Below are positions 1 through 10,956 of a DNA stretch of 64,000 nt, piece after piece. Position numbers and translations under genes: made by a program. The DNA is taken from NCBI RefSeq assembly GCF_024397855.1, contig NZ_CP073343.1, positions 1 to 64,000 on the forward strand. The letters run 5' to 3'. Position 1 is the stretch's first letter. Each line of letters begins with the position of its first letter. Source of the stretch: Marinomonas rhizomae (GTDB lineage Bacteria > Pseudomonadota > Gammaproteobacteria > Pseudomonadales > Marinomonadaceae). A model generated the notes under the pieces. The model was not told where the DNA came from and searched no databases. It saw nothing but the letters and a program-made list of their open reading frames with translations.

Positions 1-1551
1 GTGTCTTTGGAGCATTGGAATCTTTGTCTGCAGCGTTTGCAGAGTGAGTTTTCCACATCTCAGTTCAACACCTGGATTCGTCCATTGCAGGCTGAAATGA
101 TGCCGAATGGAGAATTGTGCCTAAGTGCACCAAACCGTTTTGTGTTGGACTGGGTGAGTAACAAATATCAAACGCGCATAAAGGAATTATTATCTGAATT
201 TGCTGGCGATGATCTTGCACCGGCCTTAAAGCTGGCAGTGAAAGCTCAAAATTTTGCCCAAGCTAATCAGATGTCTCCTCCACCTCCTCCGGTCTCAAGT
301 GAACCGGCTATTAATCCTTTAAATAATGAAGTCGCAAGAGAGTCTGGCTATCGTCCGGGTTTTGGCTTAATGGATGACGAAGAAGGCAGCCCGAATGCAG
401 ACCTTGAGTTTGAAGCGCCATTAACGTTATCTGGAGCGGGATTACGTGGAGATCTTGAACCTTATGAACAGGGGCAACTGCCGTTAACGGCGCCTAAACG
501 TAAAGTACAAGTTGAAGGTGGTATTAACCACGGCGCGAACCTGAATAATTCTTTTACCTTTGATAACTTCATCGAGGGTAAATCGAACCAGCTGGCACAT
601 GCCGCCGCCTTGCAAGTCGCTGAAAATCCAGGCGGAGCTTATAACCCTCTCTTTATATACGGTGGCGTAGGTCTAGGTAAAACTCACTTAATGCAAGCCG
701 TCGGTACGGAAATGATGCGTCACAATCCGAATGCTAAGGTGGTTTACCTGCATTCAGAACGTTTTGTTGCCGACATGGTAAAAGCACTGCAATTGAACGC
801 AATTAACGATTTCAAGCGTTATTACCGTTCAGTGGATGCGTTATTAATTGATGATATCCAATTTTTTGCCGGTAAAGACCGCACACAAGAAGAGTTTTTC
901 CACACCTTTAATGCTCTTTTAGAAGGTGGCCAGCAGATGATTTTGACCTGCGACCGCTATCCAAAAGAAATTCAAGGCTTAGAAGATCGTCTTAAGTCGC
1001 GTTTCGGTTGGGGTTTAACCGTTGCGATTGAACCGCCAGAATTAGAAACGCGTGTGGCGATTTTGATGCGTAAAGCGGATGAAAGTGGCATTAAGCTATC
1101 TTATGATTCCGCTTTCTTTATTGCGCAGAAAATACGTTCTAACGTTCGTGAATTAGAAGGCGCGTTAAAGCGTGTTATTGCCAACTCGCACTTTACTGGG
1201 CGTGCAATTACGCCTGATTTTGTTCGTGAGTCGTTAAAAGACCTTTTGGCCTTGCAAGATAAGCTGGTTAACATTGATAATATCCAGCGAATTGTGGCGG
1301 AATATTACAAAATTAAGATTAGTGATCTGTTGTCCAAACGCCGTAGTCGATCTGTTGCTCGTCCTCGCCAAGTGGCGATGTCGTTAGCAAAAGAATTGAC
1401 CAACCATAGCTTGCCAGAAATTGGCGATGCGTTTGGTGGTCGTGACCATACGACAGCCTTGCACGCGATTCGCAAGATTAAAGAACTGCAAGATACGGAT
1501 TCGGATATCCGTGAAGACTACAAACAATTGATGCGAATTCTGACCACCTGA
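1..1551 (+). CDS. dnaA: Chromosomal replication initiator protein DnaA
   Basis: Binds DnaA boxes at oriC and unwinds the origin in its ATP form. The 516-residue protein shows the expected domain order. An N-terminal helicase-loading domain covers about residues 1-85. A low-complexity, proline- and acid-rich linker follows (about 90-180). The AAA+ domain has Walker A GGVGLGKT at 221-228 and Walker B LLIDDIQF at 281-288. The C-terminal box-binding domain carries the signature GGRDHTTA from residue 479. The start is GTG at the first base of the window, so promoter, ribosome site and oriC lie outside. The linker is somewhat long compared with E. coli DnaA (467 residues). It heads the dnaA-dnaN-recF-gyrB block, with dnaN 32 bp downstream. 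Identification is secure. Confidence 0.98.
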   Translation: MSLEHWNLCLQRLQSEFSTSQFNTWIRPLQAEMMPNGELCLSAPNRFVLDWVSNKYQTRIKELLSEFAGDDLAPALKLAVKAQNFAQANQMSPPPPPVSSEPAINPLNNEVARESGYRPGFGLMDDEEGSPNADLEFEAPLTLSGAGLRGDLEPYEQGQLPLTAPKRKVQVEGGINHGANLNNSFTFDNFIEGKSNQLAHAAALQVAENPGGAYNPLFIYGGVGLGKTHLMQAVGTEMMRHNPNAKVVYLHSERFVADMVKALQLNAINDFKRYYRSVDALLIDDIQFFAGKDRTQEEFFHTFNALLEGGQQMILTCDRYPKEIQGLEDRLKSRFGWGLTVAIEPPELETRVAILMRKADESGIKLSYDSAFFIAQKIRSNVRELEGALKRVIANSHFTGRAITPDFVRESLKDLLALQDKLVNIDNIQRIVAEYYKIKISDLLSKRRSRSVARPRQVAMSLAKELTNHSLPEIGDAFGGRDHTTALHAIRKIKELQDTDSDIREDYKQLMRILTT

Positions 1552-1583
1552 TGGTCTAAGACTTTGAGTTTACGAGGAAAATA

Positions 1584-2681
1584 ATGAAATTTTCAGTCGT
1601 CCGCGAGACACTTCTTAAGCCACTTCAACTAGTGGCAGGCGTTGTAGAGCGCAAACAAACCATGCCTGTCTTGGCCAACGTATTGGTGGAAGTAAAAGAC
1701 CAAGTACTGACGCTTACCGGTTCTGATTTAGAAGTCGAATTGGTTGGCCATGTTCCATTAGATGAATGCGAAGAAGGCCGTATTACCGTGCCTGCTCGTA
1801 AACTAATGGACATTTGTAAAAGTTTACCTGATAGCGCTGTTATTGAGTTTACCTTGGATGACCAAAAAGCGGTCATTCGTTCAGGTCGTTCACGTTTTAG
1901 CTTATCTACTTTGCCAGCCGATGAATTCCCGAATATCCAAGATATGCAAGGTGATTTGTCTGTGTCTATCGCGCAAAACAGTGTACGTCGTTTGATCGAC
2001 CGTACGGGTTTTGCCATGGCGAACCAAGATGTGCGTTATTACCTTAACGGCATGCTGTTAGAAGTGGCTGATGGTCAACTACGCGTAGTAGCAACCGATG
2101 GACACCGTTTAGCAACCGCTGTTGAAGATGCCCAAGTAAGTGGCGATCTGACGCAAGTTATCGTACCTCGCAAAGGTGTATTGGAATTAAACCGCTTGCT
2201 GAACGATACCGATGAAGTGGTTGAGCTAACCATAGGCACAAACCATATTCGTGCCAAAGTCGCGGATTATGTGTTCACTTCTAAGCTAGTTGATGGCAAA
2301 TTCCCTGATTATCATCGTGTTATTCCTCGTAACAACGAAAAAATCGTTATTGCTGATCGTTTGGAATTACGTCAAGTATTCCTGCGTGCATCGATTCTTT
2401 CTAACGAGAAATACCGTGGCGTGCGTTTGATTCTGTCTAATGGCATGTTGCAAGTCTTTGCTAATAACCCAGAGCAAGAAGAAGCTGAAGAATCCGTATT
2501 GGTGCAATACCAAGGCGACAATATGGAAGTGGGTTTCAACGTGGGTTACTTGTTAGACGTACTGGGTGTCGTAGACTCTCAGGAAGTACGTTTATCGTTA
2601 AACGACTCAAACAGCAGTGCCTTGATCGAAGAAGCTCAAAGTCACGCAGCACAATACGTTGTGATGCCGATGCGTCTATAA
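1584..2681 (+). CDS. dnaN: DNA polymerase III beta subunit (sliding clamp)
   Basis: Forms the dimeric ring that tethers DNA polymerase III and other replication and repair factors to DNA. The 365-residue length is close to the usual 366. The N-terminus, with a VVERKQTMPVLANVL segment, and the C-terminal YVVMPMRL tail, which closes the third clamp domain near the protein-binding pocket, are typical. A ribosome site (ACGAGGAA) stands a few bases before the ATG. It follows dnaA by 32 bp and is likely cotranscribed. An 11-bp hairpin after its stop may reduce read-through into recF. Confidence 0.98.
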   Translation: MKFSVVRETLLKPLQLVAGVVERKQTMPVLANVLVEVKDQVLTLTGSDLEVELVGHVPLDECEEGRITVPARKLMDICKSLPDSAVIEFTLDDQKAVIRSGRSRFSLSTLPADEFPNIQDMQGDLSVSIAQNSVRRLIDRTGFAMANQDVRYYLNGMLLEVADGQLRVVATDGHRLATAVEDAQVSGDLTQVIVPRKGVLELNRLLNDTDEVVELTIGTNHIRAKVADYVFTSKLVDGKFPDYHRVIPRNNEKIVIADRLELRQVFLRASILSNEKYRGVRLILSNGMLQVFANNPEQEEAEESVLVQYQGDNMEVGFNVGYLLDVLGVVDSQEVRLSLNDSNSSALIEEAQSHAAQYVVMPMRL

Positions 2682-2713
2682 TTCTCTGCTAGATGAATAG
2701 ACCTATCACCCAT

Positions 2714-2740
2714 CAGGCGTTTGAGAAAATCAAACGCCTG
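2714..2740 (+). terminator. Hairpin between dnaN and recF
   Basis: Perfect 11-bp inverted repeat (CAGGCGTTTGA and its complement) with a 5-base GAAAA loop, 33 bp after the dnaN stop. A pyrimidine-rich stretch follows rather than a clean T-run, so it may be a weak terminator or attenuator inside the replication gene block. Confidence 0.5.
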
Positions 2741-2779
2741 CTGGCTTGTCTTCCCTCCCCCTATTAAGGTTTAAGAGTT

Positions 2780-3886
2780 ATGCCGCTGGTGCGTTTGGAC
2801 ATCTCTCATGTTCGCAACCTTTCTAGTGTGCGCTTTGAACCTTCGCCCCAAGTGAATGTGATCGTTGGCAAAAATGGCAGCGGTAAAACCTCTGTTTTAG
2901 AAGCCATTCATTTATTATCGTTTGGTCGTTCCTTTCGTAGCCATAAGCACAAAACCTATATTCAGCATGAAAATGAAGCTTGTATCGTCTTTGCACAGCT
3001 CTATCAAACGCAAGGTAGCCCGATTCGAGTGGGTCTACAGCGCTATCGTGATGGTCAAATTGACGTTCGTATCCAAGGACAACGAGCGCAATCGGTTATT
3101 GAGTTGGCAGAACGTCTTCCAGTACAGCTTATTAATCCCGATGCCTTTCGATTATTAGAGGGTTCTCCAAGCATTCGACGTCAATTTATCGATTGGGGAG
3201 CGTTTCATTTTGATAAAGACTTCATTCAAGCGTGGCGAGGTTGGCAAAAAGCATTAAAACAGCGGAATACCTTGCTCAGACGTGGTAAAATATCCCTCAG
3301 TTTATTGGCGGCATTTGATCAGGAATTGATCCGACTGGGTGAGCAAGTCAATCAATCTCGCAAATCGTATGTGGAAAAGTTAACACCGCATTTTGAGACG
3401 GTTTTATCGCAATTAACCACAGAGCTTTCGGTGAATCTTCAGTTCTTTCAGGGCTGGGATGCGCAGAAAAATTTAGCGATGGCGGTGGAAGCGGGACGTG
3501 AGCGAGATATTGAATTAGGTTACACGCACACTGGCCCCCAAAGAGCAGATTTACGCGTGAAAACTGCGACGGGCGATGCATTAGATACCCTGTCTCGTGG
3601 TCAGCAAAAGCTGGTGGTTTCCGCGCTAAAGATTGCTCAAGGGCAGTTGCTGATTGATATGGGTCGCCCTCTGGTATTTTTAGTGGATGATTTGCCAGCA
3701 GAGTTGGACGCCAACCACAGACAGAAACTGTGTCAGTTGTTGGAGTCACTAAACAGCCAAATTTTTATTACCAGTGTCGAGCCTGATACAACGGATTTTA
3801 CGTGGGCCGATACAACAGACGTTCGTCAATTTGCTATGAATAACGGCGAATTGTCTTTATTGAGCAAAGGTTTGCAGGAGAGTTAA
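2780..3886 (+). CDS. recF: DNA replication and repair protein RecF
   Basis: SMC/ABC-like ATPase of the RecFOR pathway, which helps load RecA at single-strand gaps. The 368-residue protein has Walker A GKNGSGKT at residues 30-37, an ABC-type signature LSRGQQK and a Walker B LVFLVDDLPAELD near the C-terminus, in the expected order. Its length is close to E. coli RecF (357). The stop codon TAA abuts the gyrB ATG with no gap, and the gyrB ribosome site (CAGGAG) lies within the recF 3' end, which suggests translational coupling. Confidence 0.97.
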   Translation: MPLVRLDISHVRNLSSVRFEPSPQVNVIVGKNGSGKTSVLEAIHLLSFGRSFRSHKHKTYIQHENEACIVFAQLYQTQGSPIRVGLQRYRDGQIDVRIQGQRAQSVIELAERLPVQLINPDAFRLLEGSPSIRRQFIDWGAFHFDKDFIQAWRGWQKALKQRNTLLRRGKISLSLLAAFDQELIRLGEQVNQSRKSYVEKLTPHFETVLSQLTTELSVNLQFFQGWDAQKNLAMAVEAGRERDIELGYTHTGPQRADLRVKTATGDALDTLSRGQQKLVVSALKIAQGQLLIDMGRPLVFLVDDLPAELDANHRQKLCQLLESLNSQIFITSVEPDTTDFTWADTTDVRQFAMNNGELSLLSKGLQES

Positions 3887-6310
<2,424 letters not shown>

Positions 6311-6327
6311 GTCTTAGTTTGACCAAC

Positions 6328-6366
6328 AAAAAAGCGGTTAGAGTGAAAGCTCTAACCGCTTTTTTT
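6328..6366 (+). terminator. Rho-independent terminator after gyrB
   Basis: Near-perfect inverted repeat: AAAAAAGCGGTTAGAG, a 6-base loop, then the complement running into a T-run. The A-run on the left makes it usable from both strands, so it also serves the convergent qorB-like gene. Confidence 0.9.
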
Positions 6367-6392
6367 ATTGCTAGATAAAGATCTTTAAGTAC

Positions 6393-7238
6393 TTACAGCG
6401 CCGCTTTGATGCTGTCTTCGATTGGCGTGGTTGGACGGCCAATGAGTGTGGATAGGTCTTTGCTTTCGCTGAATAAGCCCCCTTTAGAAGCGCCTGCCTC
6501 AGAGTCCGCAAGAATCGCCGCGAAGCCTTCTGGTAAGCCTGCGCCAACCAGAATCTTGGTGAATTCTGCTTCAGGAACATTTTGGTAAGCAACCGTTTTG
6601 CCTGTTACTTTGCTGATTGCTGCGGCGTATTCGCTTAGCGTGAAGGCATTATCGCCAGCCAATTCGTATACTTTACCAGCTTGTCCGTCGTTGACTAATA
6701 CGGCTGCTGCGGCGGCGGCAAAGTCGGCACGGGACGCTGTTGCTAATTTACCGTCTCCAGCACAGCCTACAACACCATATTCTAATGCGGTTGCTACACT
6801 CATTGTGTAGTTTTCTGAATACCAACCATTGCGAAGAAGTACATGAGGTACGCCTGATTCCGCCAATAATTTCTCTGTCGCTACATGCTCTTCTGCTAAG
6901 ATAAGTGGTGACGTGTCAGCTTTCAAAATACTGGTGTAAGCGATCAAAGAAACCCCAGCTTGTTTGGCAGCATTGATAATGTTGTTGTGCTGAGCGGTAC
7001 GCTGTCCAACTTCGCTGGAAGAGATCAATAATACTTTTTCAACGCCTTGCATCGCTGCAACAAGAGAGTCTTGGTCTGTGTAGTCTGCCTGATGAACTTG
7101 AACGCCCTTTTCTGCCAAATCTGCGACTTTTTCTGGACTGCGAACGGCTGCAACAATGTTGCTCGCTGCTGTTTTTTCCAATAGTGAATCAATAACAAGA
7201 CGGCCAAGTTGACCGGATGCGCCAGTAACTAAAATCAT
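6393..7238 (-). CDS. NmrA-family NAD(P)H:quinone oxidoreductase, QorB-like
   Basis: Predicted cytosolic reductase of the atypical short-chain dehydrogenase (NmrA) group. The N-terminus is a Rossmann strand followed by the glycine motif GASGQLG at residues 6-12. The 281-residue length and overall pattern resemble E. coli QorB (YtfG), which reduces quinones with NADPH. The gene diverges from an HxlR-type regulator, the same arrangement as ytfG-ytfH in E. coli, so induction by electrophiles or quinones is a reasonable inference. A ribosome site (AAGGAG) lies just before the ATG. The substrate is not proven by sequence alone. Confidence 0.85.
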   Translation of the reverse strand: MILVTGASGQLGRLVIDSLLEKTAASNIVAAVRSPEKVADLAEKGVQVHQADYTDQDSLVAAMQGVEKVLLISSSEVGQRTAQHNNIINAAKQAGVSLIAYTSILKADTSPLILAEEHVATEKLLAESGVPHVLLRNGWYSENYTMSVATALEYGVVGCAGDGKLATASRADFAAAAAAVLVNDGQAGKVYELAGDNAFTLSEYAAAISKVTGKTVAYQNVPEAEFTKILVGAGLPEGFAAILADSEAGASKGGLFSESKDLSTLIGRPTTPIEDSIKAAL

Positions 7239-7266
7239 AATATTCTCCTTTGAGTTTTGAGTGGAT

Positions 7267-7322
7267 GTAAGTAGAATATATCACTAACAAACTTTTAGTA
7301 AGTACATACAAAAAGGTAAGTA
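7267..7322. promoter_or_regulatory. Divergent control region with three GTAAGTA repeats
   Basis: The 83-bp gap between the qorB-like gene and the HxlR gene holds three direct copies of GTAAGTA (7267-7273, 7298-7304, 7316-7322). The last runs into the hxlR start codon. HxlR proteins usually bind dyads in such divergent promoters, so these are candidate operator half-sites. Confidence 0.35.
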
Positions 7323-7735
7323 TGGAAAATAATTTACAAGATTCTCAGCACGGTATGTCTCGATTATTTGAGAAAGGCGATGTGTTTTCAGACAAATGCC
7401 CTTCCCGTGATATTTTGAAGCATGTCACTAGTCGTTGGGGTGTGTTGGTATTGTTTGCTTTGAAAGGTGGTCAAACACATCGTTTCAGTGAATTGCGTCG
7501 TAAGATTACGGGAGTGAGCGAAAAGATGCTCGCGCAAACGCTTCAAGCATTGGAACTAGACGGCTTTGTTTTACGTACTTCGTATCCTGTTGTCCCGCCT
7601 CATGTGGAATACAGCTTGACGGAATTAGGGTTTGAAGTGTCTGCTCGTGTCGCCAGTTTGGCAGATTGGATAGAAGACAATATTACCGATATTTTGGCGG
7701 CTCAGTCCTCGCAGAGCGATTCATTAAGTGCCTAA
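7322..7735 (+). CDS. HxlR-family transcriptional regulator
   Basis: Small winged-helix regulator of 137 residues. The HxlR core runs from about residue 30 to 120: a CPSRDILKHVTSRWGVLVLFAL segment that includes the family's conserved N-terminal cysteine, a recognition region (HRFSELRRKITGVSEKMLAQTL) and a wing ending in YSLTELG. Members such as YodB and HypR sense quinones or electrophiles through this cysteine. Its divergent partner is a QorB-like quinone reductase, the likely target. The ribosome site (AAAGGT) is only 3 bases before the ATG, so initiation may be inefficient. Confidence 0.88.
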   Translation: MENNLQDSQHGMSRLFEKGDVFSDKCPSRDILKHVTSRWGVLVLFALKGGQTHRFSELRRKITGVSEKMLAQTLQALELDGFVLRTSYPVVPPHVEYSLTELGFEVSARVASLADWIEDNITDILAAQSSQSDSLSA

Positions 7736-7835
7736 ACCATTGCTTTAAACGATCGGCATAAATGATTTTTGAATTGTTAAGTTTCTATATTTATTGAAAT
7801 TAAAAGTAAGTGAATACTCACACTTATTTACTTAA

Positions 7836-7871
7836 AATCAAACACACCGCTTTCGAGAGGTGTGTTTGATT
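7836..7871. terminator. Bidirectional hairpin between hxlR and puuB
   Basis: Perfect 13-bp arms (AATCAAACACACC and its complement) around a 10-base loop, between two convergent genes. A clean T-run is lacking on either side. Confidence 0.6.
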
Positions 7872-7888
7872 GAAGAGATGATAGAAAA

Positions 7889-9172
7889 CTAGATGCCGAG
7901 CTTATCGCGTAGATTGTAATACACGGCACCGACAGCTGTGTACGGTACGCGTAGCAAGCGACCGCCAGGGAATTGATATTGTGGCATGCTGGCGAAGACA
8001 TCAAAGCGTTCCATTTCACCATCAATAGCGTCTGATAAAATCTCCCCCATTAAATGCGAGTTGGTCACGCCATGGCCAGAATAGCCTTGTGCGTAATAGA
8101 TATTATCGCCAATCTTACCCACTTGCGGCATGCGCATCATGGTTAGAAGAAAGTTGCCTGTCCACGCAAAATCGATTTTAGTGTCTTTAAGCATTGGATA
8201 GGTTTCTAGCATTTTTGGCACTATGATGGATTCAATCTTACCGGGGTCACGAGCACCATACGTTGTGCCTCCTCCGTAGATAAGACGGCCATCTCCCGAC
8301 AGACGGTAGTAATCCAATAAGTAGTTACAGTCTTCTACACAGTGATCTGTTGGTAACAGTTGTTTTTGGATTTCTTCTGCTAGCGGTTCGGTTGCGATGA
8401 CCTGTGTTCCGCATGGCATGGCCTTTTTCTCTATTTCTGGCAATAAACCAAACATATAGGCGTTACCAGCGACAACGATCGTATCCGCGATGACGGTGCC
8501 TTGTTTGGTGACGACCTTGCCTGATTTACCTTGCTCCAAACGAATTACTTCGGAATCTTCGAATATTTGTCCGCCAAGCTCTTCAAATGCGTTGGCTTGG
8601 CCAAGAACTAGGTTCAATGGCTGAATGTGCCCGCCCTTCTTGTCCAGTAAGCCACCAGCATAGCGATCTGAGCCGATATGATCTTGAATAGACGAAGCAG
8701 TTAATAGCTCCAATTCGTTATGCCCATGACTCTCCCACAGGGCTTTTTTGGCTTTGAGTTCTTCGAATTGTTTGTTATTGCAAGCGGCAAAAAGGTTACC
8801 GTGCTTTAAGTCACAATCAATGTTGTATTTTTTGATGCGGCGACGAATCAGTTCAGAACCGGCAAACGCCATTTTTGCCATTTTATGGCCTATGTCATCG
8901 CCATAATTATTGAAGATATAATCAATGTCGCGGTTAAAGCTGTTAACGATTTGGCCACCATTGCGACCAGAAGCGCCAAAGCCGATGCGTGACCCTTCAA
9001 CCACAATAACGCGCTTGCCTTTTTCCGCTAGGCTTAATGCCGTTGATATGCCAGTAAACCCAGCACCAACGACACAGACATCACAACGATGCTCACCCGT
9101 TAGCTGTGGACGAATGGCTTTATCATTTGCAGAGTCTGCGTAGTATGAATTTGCATGTGTAGGGGACGACAT
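7889..9172 (-). CDS. puuB: Gamma-glutamylputrescine oxidase (PuuB)
   Basis: FAD-dependent oxidase that converts gamma-glutamylputrescine to its aldehyde. The 427-residue protein has a DAO fold with the FAD motif GAGFTG at 36-41, followed by SRIGFGASGRNGGQ. The C-terminus contains YAQGYSGHGVT and LRVPYTAVGAVYYNLRDKLG. These segments resemble E. coli PuuB along the whole length, including CVEDCNYLLDYYRLSGDGRL. It lies downstream of the puuC-like aldehyde dehydrogenase on the same strand, about 115 bp away. It is the better PuuB match of the two paralogous oxidases here. Confidence 0.9.
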   Translation of the reverse strand: MSSPTHANSYYADSANDKAIRPQLTGEHRCDVCVVGAGFTGISTALSLAEKGKRVIVVEGSRIGFGASGRNGGQIVNSFNRDIDYIFNNYGDDIGHKMAKMAFAGSELIRRRIKKYNIDCDLKHGNLFAACNNKQFEELKAKKALWESHGHNELELLTASSIQDHIGSDRYAGGLLDKKGGHIQPLNLVLGQANAFEELGGQIFEDSEVIRLEQGKSGKVVTKQGTVIADTIVVAGNAYMFGLLPEIEKKAMPCGTQVIATEPLAEEIQKQLLPTDHCVEDCNYLLDYYRLSGDGRLIYGGGTTYGARDPGKIESIIVPKMLETYPMLKDTKIDFAWTGNFLLTMMRMPQVGKIGDNIYYAQGYSGHGVTNSHLMGEILSDAIDGEMERFDVFASMPQYQFPGGRLLRVPYTAVGAVYYNLRDKLGI

Positions 9173-9287
9173 ATAGAACCTCTCCTATGGCGCGTAGACG
9201 CTTTAATCTGCGCACCCACTAGTGTAAAAAGCGGGGCTATTGATGCCCCTGTTCATTTAACGACGTGTTATCCATCTTAGTATTAGC

Positions 9288-10778
9288 CTATTTCAGGCTG
9301 ATCCAGGTATTTTTAATCTCGGTATATTTTTCTAGCGCATGCCAAGATTTGTCTCGGCCGTTTCCTGAGGCTTTAACGCCACCAAAGGGTACTGTTGTAT
9401 CGCCATCGCCCCAAGTATTGACCCATACCATACCGGACTCTAATAGACGACTGACGCGGTGCGCGCGGCCCAAATCATTGGTCCAAATTGCCGCGCCTAA
9501 GCCGTATTTGGAATCGTTTGCCAATTCAATGGCTTCGGCTTCGGTATCGAATGTCATGACCGCGAGTACGGGACCAAAAATCTCTTCCTGAACGAATGTC
9601 ATCGTGTGACTTGCATCGGTAAAAATAGTCGGTTTTGCATAGAACCCCTGGCCTTCTTGGTAATCGGGCACGCCACCTAACGCCAATGTTGCGCCATCAG
9701 CAATGGCACTCTCAATAAAGCCGGTCACGGTATCAAGCTGTGCTTTGTCGACCATTGGTCCCATTTTGGTGGCTGGGTCTAATGGATCACCAGGTACGTA
9801 GGTTTTGGCAGCGTCGAGTAAGGCGACCATGAAGGCGTCTTTGATACTGTTGTGAACATACAAGCGCGAACATGCGATACAAACTTCCCCTTGGTTGGTG
9901 AAGATGGCGGTTGCAGCTCCTTTGGCGGCCGCTTGAATGTCTTTGCAATCTTCAAAGACGATACAAGGGGATTTACCGCCTGCTTCTAGCCAAACGCGTT
10001 TCATGTTCGATTGACCCGCGTATTGCATTAATAGACCCGCAACGCGGCTGGAACCGGTAAACGCCAAGGTGCCGATATCATGATGCAGTGCTAGGGCTTT
10101 TCCAGCGGTGTGGCCAAATCCTGGGAGGACGTTAAATACACCATCTGGAAGCCCAGCTTGTGTTGCTAGTTCGGCAATTCTAAGTGCGCTTAAAGGCGAT
10201 TTCTCAGACGGTTTTAAAATAATGCTGTTGCCCGCAGCTAATGCTGGCGAGATTTTCCACATCACCATCATTAATGGGTAGTTCCACGGGGTAATGATGG
10301 CAACAACGCCCAGTGGCTCGCGGCTAATCAGCGCTAAATTGTCTGGGTTCGTTGGTGCAATTTCACCGTACAATTTGTCGATGCATTCGGCTGACCAACG
10401 TAAACTATCTATTGAATCTGGCACGTCGATGCCGACCATTTCTGAAATAGACTTACCCATATCTAAGGTATCGATTAAGGCGAGTTCGTCTTGATGTTCT
10501 TCTAGCAAATCGGCCCATTTCTGTAGGATACGTTTACGCTTATTGGGCGCCATGTTTGACCAAGCACCGCTTTTAAAGGACGCTTTAGCCGCCGCGGTAG
10601 CAAGGTTAACGTCCGCTTCATCACAGCTGGCGACCTTTGCCAGCAAGGACTCGTCCGTAGGATTGATGCAATCAAACCTGTCACCGCTTTGCGCTGGTGT
10701 GAAAGCACCATTAATGTAGGCATCGGAATGTAGGCTGATCGTGTTACGAAGGGCTTGCCATTCTTGGTAAGTTTTCAT
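9288..10778 (-). CDS. puuC: Gamma-glutamyl-gamma-aminobutyraldehyde dehydrogenase (PuuC-like ALDH)
   Basis: NAD(P)-dependent aldehyde dehydrogenase of 496 residues, oxidising the aldehyde made by PuuB to gamma-glutamyl-GABA. Visible motifs are the cofactor region ITPWNYPL and LKPSEKSPLSA, the general-base glutamate in WLEAGGKSP and the catalytic cysteine C300 in GEVCIACSR. The C-terminal FGGVKASGNGRDKSWHALEKYTE closely resembles E. coli PuuC. It is flanked by two PuuB-type oxidases and transcribed toward the first. A divergent promoter region separates it from the second. A related function on other amino aldehydes cannot be excluded. Confidence 0.88.
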   Translation of the reverse strand: MKTYQEWQALRNTISLHSDAYINGAFTPAQSGDRFDCINPTDESLLAKVASCDEADVNLATAAAKASFKSGAWSNMAPNKRKRILQKWADLLEEHQDELALIDTLDMGKSISEMVGIDVPDSIDSLRWSAECIDKLYGEIAPTNPDNLALISREPLGVVAIITPWNYPLMMVMWKISPALAAGNSIILKPSEKSPLSALRIAELATQAGLPDGVFNVLPGFGHTAGKALALHHDIGTLAFTGSSRVAGLLMQYAGQSNMKRVWLEAGGKSPCIVFEDCKDIQAAAKGAATAIFTNQGEVCIACSRLYVHNSIKDAFMVALLDAAKTYVPGDPLDPATKMGPMVDKAQLDTVTGFIESAIADGATLALGGVPDYQEGQGFYAKPTIFTDASHTMTFVQEEIFGPVLAVMTFDTEAEAIELANDSKYGLGAAIWTNDLGRAHRVSRLLESGMVWVNTWGDGDTTVPFGGVKASGNGRDKSWHALEKYTEIKNTWISLK

Positions 10779-10910
10779 ACGTAATTCCTTTCTTTGTCGT
10801 CCAACAAAAAATGCTAAAGATATTGCTATGTATCTAAATTAACAGGCTGTGCTCTTTCACACCATATCCACTCTATCGAATAGTTGCCAGTTGACACCAC
10901 ATATATAATC

Positions 10911-10933
10911 GATCAATTATTCGGTTATTGATC
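10911..10933. promoter_or_regulatory. Candidate operator dyad in the divergent puuC / oxidase region
   Basis: Perfect 7-bp arms GATCAAT and ATTGATC separated by 9 bases, just upstream of the second oxidase gene and in the divergent promoter region with puuC. It could bind the TetR-type regulator encoded 1.4 kb downstream. I did not find the same dyad before that regulator or before puuA. Confidence 0.35.
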
Positions 10934-10956
10934 TTTTGACGACACAGGAGTATCCA

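Noticed and set aside
6447..6455. TGTGGATAG, an 8/9 match to a DnaA box
   Set aside because: Single imperfect site inside the qorB-like coding sequence; no cluster of boxes or AT-rich unwinding region near it.
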